A stretch of DNA of 64,000 nt from assembly GCA_009733775.1 (NCBI GenBank), contig WOGZ01000146.1, positions 1-64,000 of the forward strand, given 5' to 3'. The stretch's first letter is position 1, and the number at the start of each line of letters is the position of its first letter. The position numbers and the translations under genes were made by a program. The notes below the pieces were generated by a model. It was not told where the DNA came from, searched no databases, and saw only the letters and a list, made by a program, of their open reading frames with translations. Below are positions 36,149 to 48,842 of the stretch, one piece after another. Origin of the DNA: Alectoria sarmentosa. Lineage: Eukaryota > Ascomycota > Lecanoromycetes > Lecanorales > Parmeliaceae.

Positions 36149-38759
36149 TTACTTCTTTTCGACTTCTCCAGATGTAGAATTCGCCCCCAATCCCTCATCC
36201 GTGATCCCAGTCCCAGGTCTCGCCAGCGGGCTTCCTCTCCTCGCTGTATCTGCTGGTTCATTTCTAAGACCACCTCGACCGTCGTGCCATTTCTTCGGAC
36301 CTGCATAGCGTCCTCCTGATGTAGATGGCGAGCTCTCTGGTGTACCGCTCCTCGATCGATTCTTCAACAGCAGAGGCGGAGTTCCCGGTATTGACTCTCT
36401 TGGCGTCGAAGGGGAGCGCCCTCCTTGCGATGGATATGTCCAATTCCTGGTGTCGTACCCCTCATCTTCGTATCTTGAGCTTTGGTAGTGCGCTTCGCTT
36501 TGATACCCTTGTTCACTCCCGTACCCTCCCTCTCCGTCCCATTGAGGAGTTCCTTCACCGCCATGGTACTGATACTCTTCACCCCTCCGTTTCACAGGGC
36601 TTTCGTCATAGGGATCAAATCCTACCCGTCGTCGTGCCTCCTCTCGAAGACGCTTACGTTCCTGTACGTCATTGCTAGAGGCACCGGTAGAAGCTGACTC
36701 GCTAAGAAAGAAGGTGAGAAGTTCATCAGGTATAGACAGATGGGGCGTTTGCTGGAATTGTTGGAGGGATAGGAGTCGAAGGAGCGTCTCCAGTAAAGAG
36801 AGTGAAGTTCGAATCGGTGGAAGCGGAGGCCGCAATTGGTACGGAACATGTGGCGTTGATGGCTGAGGTGACGGAGAGGACTTGGTTGGAGTGTTTACTG
36901 ATAGGCGGGATAGAGCAGATGTCATTTTTGGGTCTAATGAAGGAGCGCGAGAGGATGGGACGGGTCTTGAAAAGGACGTATCGACTTCGGACTCAGTATC
37001 GGAGTCTCCTGCTTCGGTGTAGACTTCAAACGCTATCCACTCGGGGTCGAGATCAGGTGGAAGCCGCCATGGGTCTGACAGGTGGGCAACCTGCTGATCT
37101 TGCGATAGTGTTGATACCACTGAAGAGGATCGCGGCCCACGCTGAGGTGAAGCAACCAGTGCTTGGCTGTTGTCGTGCCCATTTGGAGCCGGCGGTCGGG
37201 CAAAGTCATTGGGGTTTGCCTCATCGTAGCCTTGTCCGTCGTCATCGGTATATCGGTTCATCATCCTTCTTGGCGGAACAGCATTCGGATCTCTCTTCAA
37301 GAGGAGCACCGGGCTGTTGGCTTCGCCTTCACTTCCGATGTTCAGGATCTTACCCGTATCTGCGTAAAAGATTTTGGATAGTTCGTGTATTGGCACAGCT
37401 TCTCGGATGCCAGCCGAGGGTACGTCTCCATACGGGCCGGGTTGTGGCTCGCCATCCTCGAAAGTGTGGACGCGATCATCATCCAAGTCTTCAATAATGA
37501 CAAGCTGATAAGCGTATTCATCTGTCTTGACTTCGCCGTCCATTTGTGGGGGAAAGTAATCAGAGTCTTCCGATTCCGAGCGGTCGAATGTCCCACCGCT
37601 TCCATTGGCATGCCTTGGAGAATTTGCTGTTTGGTTGATTCCTGGAAGATTATAGAGTGCGTCGATCGCCACTCGCATGAGCCTGACATCTGCCTTGTGA
37701 ATGACCTCTTTCCACGTACTTTCTCGCACCTCTTCTTCATTCTGCGGTCGAAGGTGGCCTAGGAAAAGCATATACATTGACAGAGTAAAGGTAGGACCGA
37801 TCTGAACATAGCTAGAAGACGATGCACCGTATTGCGAGTCTCCAGCGGTCAGAAAAGTACTAGCCTGCAGTAAGCGGGATGGAGATACGGTCGAGGGCAG
37901 ATTCGAAGAAAGGCTGGCGCCGGAAGCTGTGATCGCAAGATTGATGAGTGGGACTGCATTCTCGATGCGAATTAGTAGCTTGCGAATAGCTTGCACTATT
38001 CGCTTCAACTCTTGTTCGTGTTGTGCTTTGTCTTGAGCTTTCGAGCCTCTACTTCGTACCAGTTCATCGGCACTGGCTGCGGATGCGAGACGTTGGCCGA
38101 GAGCTTGTATCTCCCATCGGAGGGACTTAGTGAGCGATACAGCAGATTCCAGAGATGTGTTTCCCCTGGCAGAGCTGATACGACTTGTTAGGAGTGATCT
38201 TAAACAAAGCTCCCTAGAGTCTTACGTACATCAATTCTATCATGTCAATCGCAGGTGATATAATCTACCATGAAATAGGTAAGCGATGTGTCCTTTCTCT
38301 CTTTGGGGTCGAAGGTCATTCTAAAATATCAGATGGTAGGCAGAAGAATTGACAGGTATAAGATTAACTTTTATTGATATGGAGATGGTTTCATGCCACA
38401 GAGAAAGGGAGACAAACCCGGATTTTGCTACTCAAACGCTCTTGCAATTCTTGAAGCTCCTCTTTATCGTTGCCCTCAATAGTCTATGGTAAGATGGTCA
38501 GGATCGAACTAGTCCACGACATTCAGGAAAAGTTGAAACCTTCAAGAGCCTGGACGACTGTTTGATTGCATAACCAGCAGTAATTGTGATCCCAGATCTA
38601 CAATAGAATCAGCATTAGTCCTCAGTATCGATAGCTCCTGCATGAATTGACCTTATGGCATAGTTCATAGCCTGCTGCGTCACCTATGACTGTTGTTAGA
38701 CTCTTTCAAGCATGCTTCCATGATACCACCAGGTCTACCTTTCCCAGGAATATGTCCAT
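36149..38759 (-). CDS. YRB30: Ran-GTP-binding protein YRB30
   Basis: Six exons, 38759-38739, 38683-38652, 38597-38540, 38483-38418, 38264-38230 and 38174-36149, with introns of 55, 54, 56, 153 and 55 nt, encode 745 residues. The spliced N-terminus reads MDIFLGKVTQQAMNYAIR / SGITITAGYAIKQSSRLLK / TIEGNDKEELQELQERL / IISPAIDMIELISARGNTS, which fits the fungal Ran-binding family of Yrb30 (a RanGTP-binding inhibitor of RanGAP that shuttles with exportin in yeast). Exon 1 has only 7 codons. The C-terminal half is disordered, rich in Ser/Pro/Arg/Gly, and ends SGEVEKK. Intron 4 is long and has a weak donor (GTTTGT), so that junction is least certain although the protein is continuous across it. It shares a 463-bp divergent promoter with SUP35. 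Confidence 0.88.
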
Positions 38760-39222
38760 AATTTCTGAAAGATTTTAGTGTGTGATAGTGAGTATTCGTG
38801 GACACTATTCAATTAATCAAATGACTCTCAGGTTATCATTTAGAGCGGCCATTGAATCAGTGCTGATTATCAGCAGGCATATCTGAATGTTGAATCAACA
38901 TTAGTCAAAATGACTCTGCCAAGAGTCAACAATAGCCGGGAGCGCTAACCAACCCTATAGTAGCCGAGTCATTAGCGCGCGGATCTGAGTCTCACATTTT
39001 TATGCGTTGAAGATCATATGTTCAGGTACTTTAGTGCATAAGACATTCTCAAGTCCAGTGATCATTTCAATCCATCCAGAACTACTGACAATCTATTAAT
39101 CAACCTCGCAAGCGAGATCTTGACGTCCGAAACCTTCAGACAGACGCATTACCGGACAGAGCAGACCGCAATCCTCTTTGAGGCGGTCTGCGCACAATAA
39201 ACTTACATAGACTGCGGCCATC
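38760..39222. promoter_or_regulatory. bidirectional promoter between YRB30 and SUP35
   Basis: The 463-bp gap separates two divergent starts. Somewhat AT-rich in the YRB30-proximal half; no clear TATA box. Confidence 0.5.
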
Positions 39223-41755
39223 ATGTCGGGTCTCGACTCATGGGAGGATGACCCAGCAGCGCAAGACGATAACCTTTCCAGACAAACGCAGCAAAATTTG
39301 AATATCAACGGTCAGGCCGGCCGACCTACCGGCTTCACTCCGAATGCAAACACTTTTCAGCCAGGTGCCCAATCGTTTCAGCCGGGGCAACAATATCAAC
39401 AGCACGGAGGCTATGGTCAACAACAGCAGTATGGGCAGTTCTACAATCAACAGCAACAATATGGTGGACCATACCCGCAATATGGGCAACAAAGTTACAA
39501 TCAGTATAACCAAGGCTACAGTCAGCCATCAAGCTTCAACCAGGGCTATGGTGGACAGCAACAAGAGCAACAACCTCTTCAGCAGCCTAGAGTACCTATA
39601 ATAGCAAAGAGACCATCAGCGGCAGATTCGGCATCCTCACCAGCAGCCCGTCTACCAGTAGCCCCTCCTCCAACGCCCGCTCAATCTACAGGACCACCCG
39701 TGGTCAAGACACTCTCAATTGGGGGGGATATCCCGGGTGCTACAGCGCCAAAGACAAAGGTTCTATCCATCGGCGTACCAACACTTGCTCCTTCAGCAGC
39801 CAAGGACGTATCCGCCGAAGACGGAGCAAAAATCGCAGCGGCCAAGGCGATTGAAAAGACCGAGAAGTCGACAGCAGGCACCGGCGGTGGAACAACATCA
39901 CCTTCTCCATCCTCAGGGCGATCGAGTCCCACAGCTGCAGAAGCTAGAGAAGCAAAGAGGGAGGCAGATGCCGTAGCGAAAGAGCAAGCTGCAGAGGTAG
40001 AGGAGGAGATTTTGGAAGACGTCTATGGAAAAGAACATGTAAATTTGATCTTCATTGGCCATGTCGATGCAGGAAAATCAACACTTGGAGGCAGCATTTT
40101 GTACGCAACGGGCATGGTAGACGAAAGAACGATGGACAAATATAAGCGAGAAGCCAAGGAAGCGGGTCGAGAGACATGGTATCTTTCATGGGCATTAGAT
40201 TTGACGAAAGAGGAGCGGTCGAAAGGAAAGACCGTTGAAGTGGGTAGAGGCTTTTTTGAAACCGAGAAACGACGATACACCATCCTTGACGCGCCAGGAC
40301 ACAAGACGTTCGTTCCTAATATGATTGCAGGTGCATCACAAGCCGACGTTGGTATTCTCGTCATATCAGCACGGAAAGGAGAGTACGAGACAGGTTTCGA
40401 GAAAGGAGGTCAGACACGAGAACATGCCATCCTGGCCAAAACCCAAGGCGTCAATAAACTTATTGTTGTGGTGAACAAGATGGACGACATTACCGTTGAG
40501 TGGAGCCAAGAACGCTATAAAGAATGCACGGAGAAGCTCCTAAACTTCCTGAGCCGCCAAGTTGGCTACGGTAAAAGCGACATCACCTTTATGCCAATCT
40601 CGGCTCAAACCACCGTTGGAATCAAAACGCGGGTACCCAAAGATCTCGCACCTTGGTATGATGGTCCATCACTCCTAGAATGCCTCGACGACTTCAAAAC
40701 ACTGGAACGGAAAGTGAAGGCGCCCTTCATGATGCCGATTAATGCCAAGTACAAGGACATGGGCACTCTCATTGAAGGCAAAATCGAAGCTGGTCAGATT
40801 AAAAAGGGTAACAGTTATGTGATGATGGTACGTGCATTTCGGAGTGATCACAGCTTAGTCGGTATCGCTCTCTGAGTTACAATGTTTCGCAAGAAAGGCC
40901 CCCTCCTTTGCCCCTTGGACGCGTCTTGGAACGCGGAAGATTTGCCTCGAAGGAGCTATGCTGACTCCAAAACGTCCGCAGCCCAATCGCGATGACATCA
41001 CCATCTCTGCACTGTATGGTGAGACAGAGGACGAGATTCCAATCGCTACCTGTGGTGACCAAGTACGGATACGTATTCGTGGTGTCGAGGAAGAAGACAT
41101 TTTACCCGGCTTTGTGCTTTGCGCGCCACAACGACTTGTCCACTGCGTTTCAGCGTTCGAGGCCCAGATCGCTTTGCTCGACTTGAAAAGCATTTTAAGC
41201 GCCGGTTTCAACTGCGTATTGCATGTGCATTCCGCTATCGAAGAGGTTACATTTGCGGCGCTTCTACACAAGCTCGAGAAGGGTACCAATAGAAAAAGCA
41301 AGAAGCCGCCAGCATTTGGGAAGCAAGGTATGAGTATCATTGCGAGGCTAGAGATCATTGGTGGTGCCGGAAGGGTGTGCGTGGAGAAGTAAGCTACTTT
41401 CCCCATTCGTCCTCCCTTATTCTGGAACATTATGCTTTTGAAACCTGTCACGTGACTCAAAAGATGCCTTGGAATGGAGATGCTGATTCCTTAACTGATA
41501 GGTATGAAGATTACGCACAAATGGGAAGGTATGTACTTTTTTGGAGCAAAATTCCTATTTCGGACCACTTCCCGAGTCGCAAGATGTGTCCCAGGAGCCA
41601 AGGGCTCTCTATTGCCCTTCGAGCTGTCTCATTTTTGGGGTCTTTGCGTCGAAGAAGGAATGCTGACTCCCTATAGATTTACATTGAGGGACCAAGGACA
41701 GACTATTGCAATTGGGAAGATCACGAAGCTCATCACAGATCCTGCCGCCGCTTAA
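39223..41755 (+). CDS. SUP35: eukaryotic release factor 3 (eRF3, Sup35)
   Basis: Four exons, 39223-40827, 40982-41388, 41502-41528 and 41677-41755, encode 705 residues. Residues 1-125 are rich in Gln, Asn, Tyr and Gly (FNQGYGG and YGQQ-like phrases), similar to the yeast prion domain; a charged Ala/Pro/Ser/Glu linker follows. The EF1A-like GTPase has G1 GHVDAGKST (279-287), G3 DAPGHKTF (from 356) and G4 NKMD (418-421). Exons 2-4 supply the two beta-barrel domains: MMPNRDDITISALYGETEDE after splice 1, CVEK-YEDYAQMG-RFTLRDQGQTIAIGKI over splices 2 and 3, ending ITDPAAA. It works with eRF1 in GTP-dependent translation termination in the cytosol. Introns (154, 113, 148 nt) are clearly longer than the window's usual 46-87 nt. 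Confidence 0.95.
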
Positions 41756-43863
41756 AAGCAAGAAAAATAACGTAAGTCGTAAGAAATACCTGCGCTCTCC
41801 CGAGGCATGAGGTTTAGACATGAAAAAAGTTGTCATGGTGGAGCCGGCTTACGCTGCATCGAGCTGCACCGGAAAGCTTTGGTGGCTGTCTTGATATCCA
41901 GCTAGACCTTAAATAGATATACCAAAGCATGCAAAGACCTCAATGCAATTGTGGTTCCTGAATCTTCGCAAGTGCCCCACAACTTACCAGTCGTGGTGGC
42001 AGCCTTGGCCGTTCGCCGCCCCGGAATCCACACAACTATGGGTATCAAGCCATGCCACGACTACATAGGCATAGTCTTCTTTCGAAAGAAGCCTTGAATG
42101 CACGGTCAAATCGTCACTGATGGCCATGCTTCCATCAAACAGGAGGAATAAAACTACTGCAGATGTGAGGTTTGTCGGAAGCAAGCCCACCCCCCCAGCT
42201 GCCATCGTTCTTTCCGAAAAGCATTTCGAGATCTAGAAATGTATCCAAATCTCTTCCAAGTCCACGCCATGATAGGCCGATCTTTTCTAGTCATCCACGT
42301 CTGTCTGGCTGATTGCTCTACAGAATTTACTTTTGATTCGTACCGGGCATGCTACCAGAGCATGTTACAGGCGAGGGTCCCAATTTTATATTTCAAGGGT
42401 TACAGGCGTCGAGAAATGCCATGTTGGGTGTGGTTTTCGTGACTAAAGGGAGCGCCTCATTGGGTATCAAGTTTTCCGGACTGGTAGTGAATGACCAGGC
42501 TGTGTGAGTGATATGAGAAGGGTGTATAGGAAAACAACAACCGTTGAGATGACGGACCACACTACTTGTGGTACATGGCCCAACATGGAGATTTGGGCAG
42601 ATGTGCTTACAAGTTGAATGCGCTGAAACAACTCTTTGTTCTTCTAAGCATGGCAATGGATTTCAAGAGCGAGCGCCTCATTTGAGAGGCTCACTGTTAT
42701 ATCATCTGTGTCGACGACCTCCAGGTCAAAGTAGCGACAACAGAGTTCGCAGAAACACAGTAGAATTTCCGACAGTCATGTAGAGGCAAGGGATACTGAA
42801 CTGCTTTCCCTCCTGACCCTAAAACTTCGACGTAGAAAACAGTCCTTGAAGAATCTCTTAAAAGGCAAAAAAAACCCAGAAGAGCGAATCTTGGGTGCGT
42901 GATCTTCGACAAAGATGTGTCTTCTGGGGCCAGAAGCTTGCAATCCAGGCAACTGGAAAAGGTAAAATGTCATATGCGATTCATCAAGAAGTGCTCATTT
43001 GCAAGCGTTCCCGTCATGCATCCACGACACCAAGCCTCTTTTCCCCCCGACTCCCCATGGTAACGATCCGAACAAGTTTCACTTTTGCGCTTTCGTTTTC
43101 GCCGTCTTTGACCATTGCGGATCTGCGGGATAGCAAAGAGCTAGTAGCCATCGAGAGCTTGCGGCAAAAGATTGAATTTAAGAACCAGCAGGAGATACAA
43201 GGCAGGAAGGAAAGCTAAACCCTGAGATATCGTCAAGAACGGTCAATCAATAGCTTCGGCTAAGAAAGCCCTCTTCCCTTGCCGAGACCTGCCTTTCTGT
43301 AATCTATTGGTCTAGACGGTTCAAGGTTCAAGGCTAGAACTCTCCGTTCTTTGAGCTTGCCTCGTCTTTGACATTGGGTAATGTATGTTGAAGACTCCAT
43401 TGGCGTCAGATTCTGAACCTCTTTTGACAGTTGACCTTCCCTGAAACCATTTGCTATCCCATGTTCTGTTGGGTCTCCACGAAATCCGGGAAAGCGCAAG
43501 AAAGCAGAAGCCGATCAGTGTCTCGAGACGTTCCTTTTTCTAGGGTCATTGCTGTTTCGTGTCTGCAATACGTGCGTTTGCCTTTTTGTAAGATGTTTCG
43601 GAAAAACATTTCGTTGCTGTGGATAGGTATAGAGGCATTCCCTATGTGCGCTTGCCTTCTTAAAAATCAGATTGCTCACTCTCAAATCTTCTCACTCTGC
43701 GATTTTTTTTTTCAGCTCGAGGAACCCAAAGACTTCCACATTTTGATCTTACAATCTTGGAGCATCAATCATCTTACAGATCCTCCTCACAATACTATCT
43801 TATCCTTGAAAGCAACTATCCTCATACACAATTCCGCGGCGAGGCCTTATCCTTTTCAGGACA
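41756..43863. other. intergenic, 2.1 kb, no gene recognised
   Basis: Only short scattered open frames. A pyrimidine-rich acceptor-like run (TTTTTTTTTTCAG at about 43705-43717) lies upstream of the hypothetical gene at 43864 and may belong to a 5' UTR intron. Confidence 0.35.
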
Positions 43864-44346
43864 ATGGCCACCACGTGCCCCTTTTCACATCTGTTCGACG
43901 TCAACGTCTGGAATGTCCAAGATGATCGCACTGTCGACGACCTGAAATTCTTCATGCGCTCCTTCACCGATGCCATTATCTGTCCTAACAGCGGCCAAGA
44001 TGCCCCTCCTGATCAAGCCTCTGCTTTCATCGAACTCGTGGCAGATCCCAGAGTCTTATTCGTCGTTCAGATCGCCATGTGGGACCTGTTGTCTAACGAT
44101 GGTATGGAGCTGGCGGAGCAAAATCCGTGGATTTGGGCTATAAGGAGTGTGACAAGGCCATTCCCTGGGGAGAATTCTGGGTATGACGCACAGAGATCGA
44201 CGCAAGGGAGGATGGTGAATACGCTCGCTGTTGTCATTGTGGTGTTGAACGTCCTGCAATCGGATGCGGGGGTGGAAAGGCGGCGCGAAATCAATGCCGT
44301 CAAGAGGGTGTTTGCGATGAGACTAGTGGGACTGATGCCGCGGTAG
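43864..44346 (+). CDS. hypothetical protein, 160 residues
   Basis: A single uninterrupted frame starting at an ATG in good context (GGACAATGGCC). The protein begins MATTCPFSHLFDVNVW, has an acidic to neutral N-terminal half, hydrophobic stretches (FVVQIAMWDLL, TLAVVIVVLNVL) and a basic end (NAVKRVFAMRLVGLMPR). The composition looks protein-like, and the opposite frames are less so. No domain was recognised, there is no signal peptide, and neighbours give no hint. It could be a real lineage-specific gene or a chance ORF. Confidence 0.4.
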   Translation: MATTCPFSHLFDVNVWNVQDDRTVDDLKFFMRSFTDAIICPNSGQDAPPDQASAFIELVADPRVLFVVQIAMWDLLSNDGMELAEQNPWIWAIRSVTRPFPGENSGYDAQRSTQGRMVNTLAVVIVVLNVLQSDAGVERRREINAVKRVFAMRLVGLMPR

Positions 44347-46259
44347 AGTGTACCTGTATACCTGGGGCTCAGGAGAGGACCTCTCTCATGTTGACAAGAC
44401 CCTAAATCCAGGCGCGGCGATATACGGCGTGGGTCTTACATATTTCTCATGGCACTCTGCTTTTCTCTAAACTTCGTCGCTTCAGAAAGGCTGATTCTTC
44501 TTTGATTGCAAGGATGGCGGCAATTGAGATCGACCATGGTAGCAAGGCTATGGATATGAACAATCATGAAATGATCAGGGACCGAGGCATGGTATTCAGT
44601 GCATCTTTCTTATCATCTGAGCGAGTTGATGAATACTTTAAAGGTCTTTAGTGAGCTCGCAAGCCTAGTGGTCCGGTGGTCGGCCATAATGATGCTTGAC
44701 AAAGACGGAAAACTCCTGTGTTCTGAAGTCTCAAGATGCCGCGTTTTTTCTGTTGACGCTCCTTGGTCCAAGCTTCAGAAGCCGCAAAAAGGAAATCACG
44801 AGCGTATTTAGAAAGTGGGGTAGGCAAGGTAATCTCTCGCAAATTATTGGCCTTGTAATTACACCAAAGAGTATCATCTCAGGCTCGGAGCATGTATCAC
44901 TACCCCAAATATCAAGCCTTGAATGTAAGGGTTTTCTATGAGTATGTTCAGTATCTAAATCTTGTCACCCTCCCTCAGGATGAATGGAAAGTCGCCTCCA
45001 AACAACACGCAAGGGAGGTCGCTTTTCCGTACAGTCTTGGGTTAAAGACCGAGCGTTCCTTCCCGTGTCACGAAAATGGACGACCAAATAGCACATCATC
45101 CATGGCACATGCATATGACTTGACAAGTTTGTACCAACGCTCACCAGGCGTGAGTCCGGGACGAAATCGGCTGGTCCAGGTCCACCTTCGAATAGCGATT
45201 GGTACTATTGCTCAAGATGGGCGGGAGCAGGACACTGCGAGTACTCTTTATATGGATGACCGCCGATTAGCGTACGCCAGAGATTATTGCGTTTGTCTTG
45301 CAAAACCATCGTTGAGGCTCTCAGCCTTAGTAGAGTAGAGTAGAGTACCTCAACGTTAATGAGTAAAAAGGAAATTGCACATAGAATTCAGCGGGTTAAC
45401 GAGGAATCGCAAACGCAGGTCAAAATTCAAAACATATTTTGTTACAAGCTTCGAATACTCATAGCGTCGTAAGCTATTTTACCACAGTAAGGTATTTTAG
45501 GTAATGTAATATACCAAGGTTTCGGGTCAGCTGCGCCGGCGACTGCAGTCAACCTTTGGGGCTATCAACATCAAAATCAACAACAGATCTTGTAGAGTTT
45601 TCAACATCCCCATTTCACGCATCAGAATTTCAGGAATATCCTCTGCGGTGTCGGCGAACTGGTCATTGGCCGTCACAGCTTCTGACCATGCGCGGACAAG
45701 GCTTGTCGTTTCCCCGCAATGACCACTCCTCTGGTATCACAGAATTCATTCGTCGGTAACAAACCTTATGCTTGGCGAATATCAGTACACCAACCGCCCA
45801 CCACCCTTGTTCTCAAAGCATGGTGCTGAAGAATCCCAGCCGCGCGAAAATGGCCAAATCTGAGAAGGCAATCTGCAACCACAGCTTTCGAATTACAGCC
45901 TCGGACAGTATTTTCACCATCCATTCTCAATGGCTTCATAACGTTCGTTGCGACGTTTTCGCGGTAAGGAAAGCCTCCACTGCCATCTGTCAATAGCCGC
46001 CGCTTCCAACGGTCCACGTTGAGAGAGTCGGTATCTCTAGCCAATAACGAGAAACAACCTACATCTTGTTCGAACGCTGAAGATTCGGCTTCGTGGGGAG
46101 AGGAACAAAACGGCCGTGAGAGGAAATTACTGTCCTCACGCTGCGGTCAACTATCTGGGCCGGGGAACCTTCAAAACCACGATGCTAGGTTCTTTGTAGC
46201 GATCCAAAGTGGGGGATTGGATGAGTCCAAATTGAAACAGGTAAACGAAGCGGAGAAAC
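44347..46259. other. intergenic, 1.9 kb, no gene recognised
   Basis: No supported ORF. A short run of TAGAG repeats occurs near 45330. Downstream of the HET gene on its strand. Confidence 0.35.
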
Positions 46260-48842
46260 TCAGTCGACACACCACATCTGTCTCAGATTTACCCTCCAAC
46301 CCTCCCCCACATGTCCAAACCAAGTGGCAACATAGACCCACATCTGCCAACCCTCTCCATCCTCACCTAGCATTTCAAGCACTGCATCCTCCAACCCTGG
46401 CTCCTCCTTGAGCTGTTTCCTCTTCATCTCCTTACACTTAGCTCTCAACTTAGTGATCCTCTCCTTGCTCACCTGCTCAGCTACTCCAAGCCCAGCAGAA
46501 TCTTCTAACTCCCAGCTACGGAACTCCTGCATGAGCCGTTCAGCAGCATCGTACACCATGGCGTCCTGCTGGGACAACGCCTCCAGAAACACACCCTCAC
46601 CTAAAATTGCATGCAGGACGTCTTCTTTCTCCTCAATAATAGTGGCGAGTCTACCTTCCCGGTACGTGTCCTCGAGGAACGGGGAAGGCTGGTCTAAAGG
46701 TTCTTCTCTCAAGATGACGGCTAGATCGCCCTTGGCGGCGAGATCGACAAATGGCGTTTGCGTGATCTCTGTGGTTGTCGGTTTATACGACAGTCGGCAC
46801 CAGATGCCCCGGGTTTGATCTTTGAAGATAAAGTGTACCTGGCGCATCTTAAGGAGTAGGTCCCAAAAAGGAGATGGGGCTGGACCTGGATACGGACGAA
46901 ATCTGTAACTCGGATATTCCGCCATTAGCCCCTGGGGAGTGGGCTTGCCTTGGGGGCCGCGCCACAGCGTTATTCGATATGACACAGGGTAGTCTTCGCC
47001 GGGTGGTAGGAGGGTGGAAGGAGCCCATCTGTAGCCGCGGCTTTTGAGCTTCGGACCGTCGAGGAATATCATCTTGCGTGGGAGGGAGCCGCTGTTGGCT
47101 GCTGCGAGAAGGTCCCATAATTTGCAAATTCTATTTTCACCAGAAAGTAGGAGGATTTCAGATACGTTCAGGTTCATGAGCGTGGCTATGCAGGGAGCTT
47201 CATCCAAAGCAACGGTCGTGTTTCGGTATGAGAGCGCTTGGTCGAGGAGCGAAAGCTCCGGAACGCCTTGAGGAGAGTAATAGCTTGCCAGAGCTAAGGA
47301 TCGAGATTCTCTGAACATGTCTTGCACCAGACGTCTGTGGTTAAGCTTTTCATCATGTAATTCTTTCAGGCGACGGTAGATGGTGTTTAGACGAAGAGGG
47401 CCGTCTTTGAACTGAACCCACGGATCGCTGGCGAGTGCGCCTTCTTGCAACGTCCACAGCCTCCGCATCCATCCAGATGTCAAGATCCTGGCGTGGATTT
47501 CCGCTACGCTCAGGTTCTGGCTATCCAAGTTGTACAAGCTTGAGTCAAGGATCAATGTCTTGTTCGCTTCCGCATAGGTGCGCCTCATCTGCAACAACGC
47601 CAGCCTTTTCGCCTCGGGGTTCACCGGGCAGCAGAGCGTGTCCAGCCAAACCAATGGCCGTGCGCCAGCTTCGGCAAACGGGTCGAGCATTCGACCAAGA
47701 CGTGCTAGTTGGCACTGAGGGAGCGAGTTGGCCGAAGATGAACCCAGGCCGTCTGCCCAGACGTGCGATATCGCCACATAAGGGGTCGCGTCTGTCCCCG
47801 AACTGGATAACTGGACGGCGACTTTACTTGGGTTATTCTGCTTAGAGGTGATCCGAAGGAGGGGCAATGCTCCCGAGCGGAGGATATCCACGACAGGCCG
47901 ATAATCGATGGAGACATATTCGCATTTGTTTTCGTTGGCGCAAGTTTCACAGTGGCGCGTCCTGTGCTGGGACAGGCTTACTGAATGTGTACGACAGACA
48001 CTTTCAGTGCAATCTCGATGATTGGCGATGCCTGGTAGTTTCTTCATCTTGCTAAAGAAATACAGCAACTGAGTGGTCAGAAATTTGTCGGTCATCCGTT
48101 TGATGTCGTTGGGACACCAACCGGCAGCTATCATTGCCACTTTCATCTCCTCGGTGTAAAAATCGCGGACAAATGGTCTTGTGCAGCTCACGGCGTCTGA
48201 GAAGGTACCTTTATGGGCTTTATCTATGGCATTTCCCAAGAATTCTGTAATTGAAGCAATGGAGTTCTCAACAGCAGAGTTAAAGTCTGGCGCTGCAGCG
48301 AGCAAACTCATCACAGTGAGATCAATGCATCGTACGGCGTGGAGGTAGATTTGCTTCTGCCATGGCCTATCCAGGGTTCTCACCCACTCGAATCGTCGTT
48401 CAGTCAAAGACTGGAGCTGCTTCATCGAGACAACAAGGCTACCATCTCGTTCCGATCTCGACACCAAGTTGCCCTGATTGAAGAGCTCGGCCAAAAGTTC
48501 GGCGAGCAAACCGAAAACCAGCCAGGTCTAGAAGAAGCTTTCGAGATCGCGCGTCGGTGTAGGAAAGAGCTTCTCGTGGTTCACGGAGGGCGCATCCCCC
48601 ACTTTGGGCGTCAGCCAGGGTTTACCATTGCGGCGAGGGTATTCGAGAAATGGTACGGAGATGTCGTAGGCCTCCTTGCAGAGGTAGGGAACCTCGGTCA
48701 ATGGCAAAATGGGGTCGGAGGGAGTGGTAGATGGTCCATTTGAACGGCGAGAAGCGCTGATCAAGATTAAAGCGAAGAGTCTCTATTGTCATTCCCTCGT
48801 GTGAGAGTCGTACGGCTGTTCATTCGCTAAGATGAATTCCAT
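46260..48842 (-). pseudogene. HET-domain (heterokaryon incompatibility type) gene with an in-frame stop
   Basis: Exon 1 at 48842-48814 (MEFILANEQP), a 57-nt intron (GTACGA...GATCAG) and exon 2 from 48756 give a frame that would code 841 residues, but codon 86 (48530-48528) is TAG in the motif P-T-P-T-R-D-L-E-S-F-F-[stop]-T-W-L. Related fungal proteins, as recalled, have Gln there, so CAG to TAG (a CpA to TpA change) is the likely event. The other 755 codons are open. HET core features from about residue 336: Y-V-A-I-S-H-V-W-A-D-G-L-G, W-L-D-T-L-C-C-P and S-G-W-M-R-R-L-W-T-L-Q-E-G. HET proteins trigger cell death after non-self contact. The damage looks recent. Alternatives are a sequencing error, stop readthrough, or use of an internal start. 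Confidence 0.75.

Noticed and set aside
40828..40981. SUP35 intron 1 as a stwintron
   Set aside because: A single GTACGT...CCGCAG intron with CTGAC branch restores the frame, so no twin structure is required.
48490..48512. Start of a shorter HET protein at 48509
   Set aside because: The codon is TTG and the conserved N-terminal motifs lie upstream in the same frame, beyond the TAG. A broken gene explains the data better.
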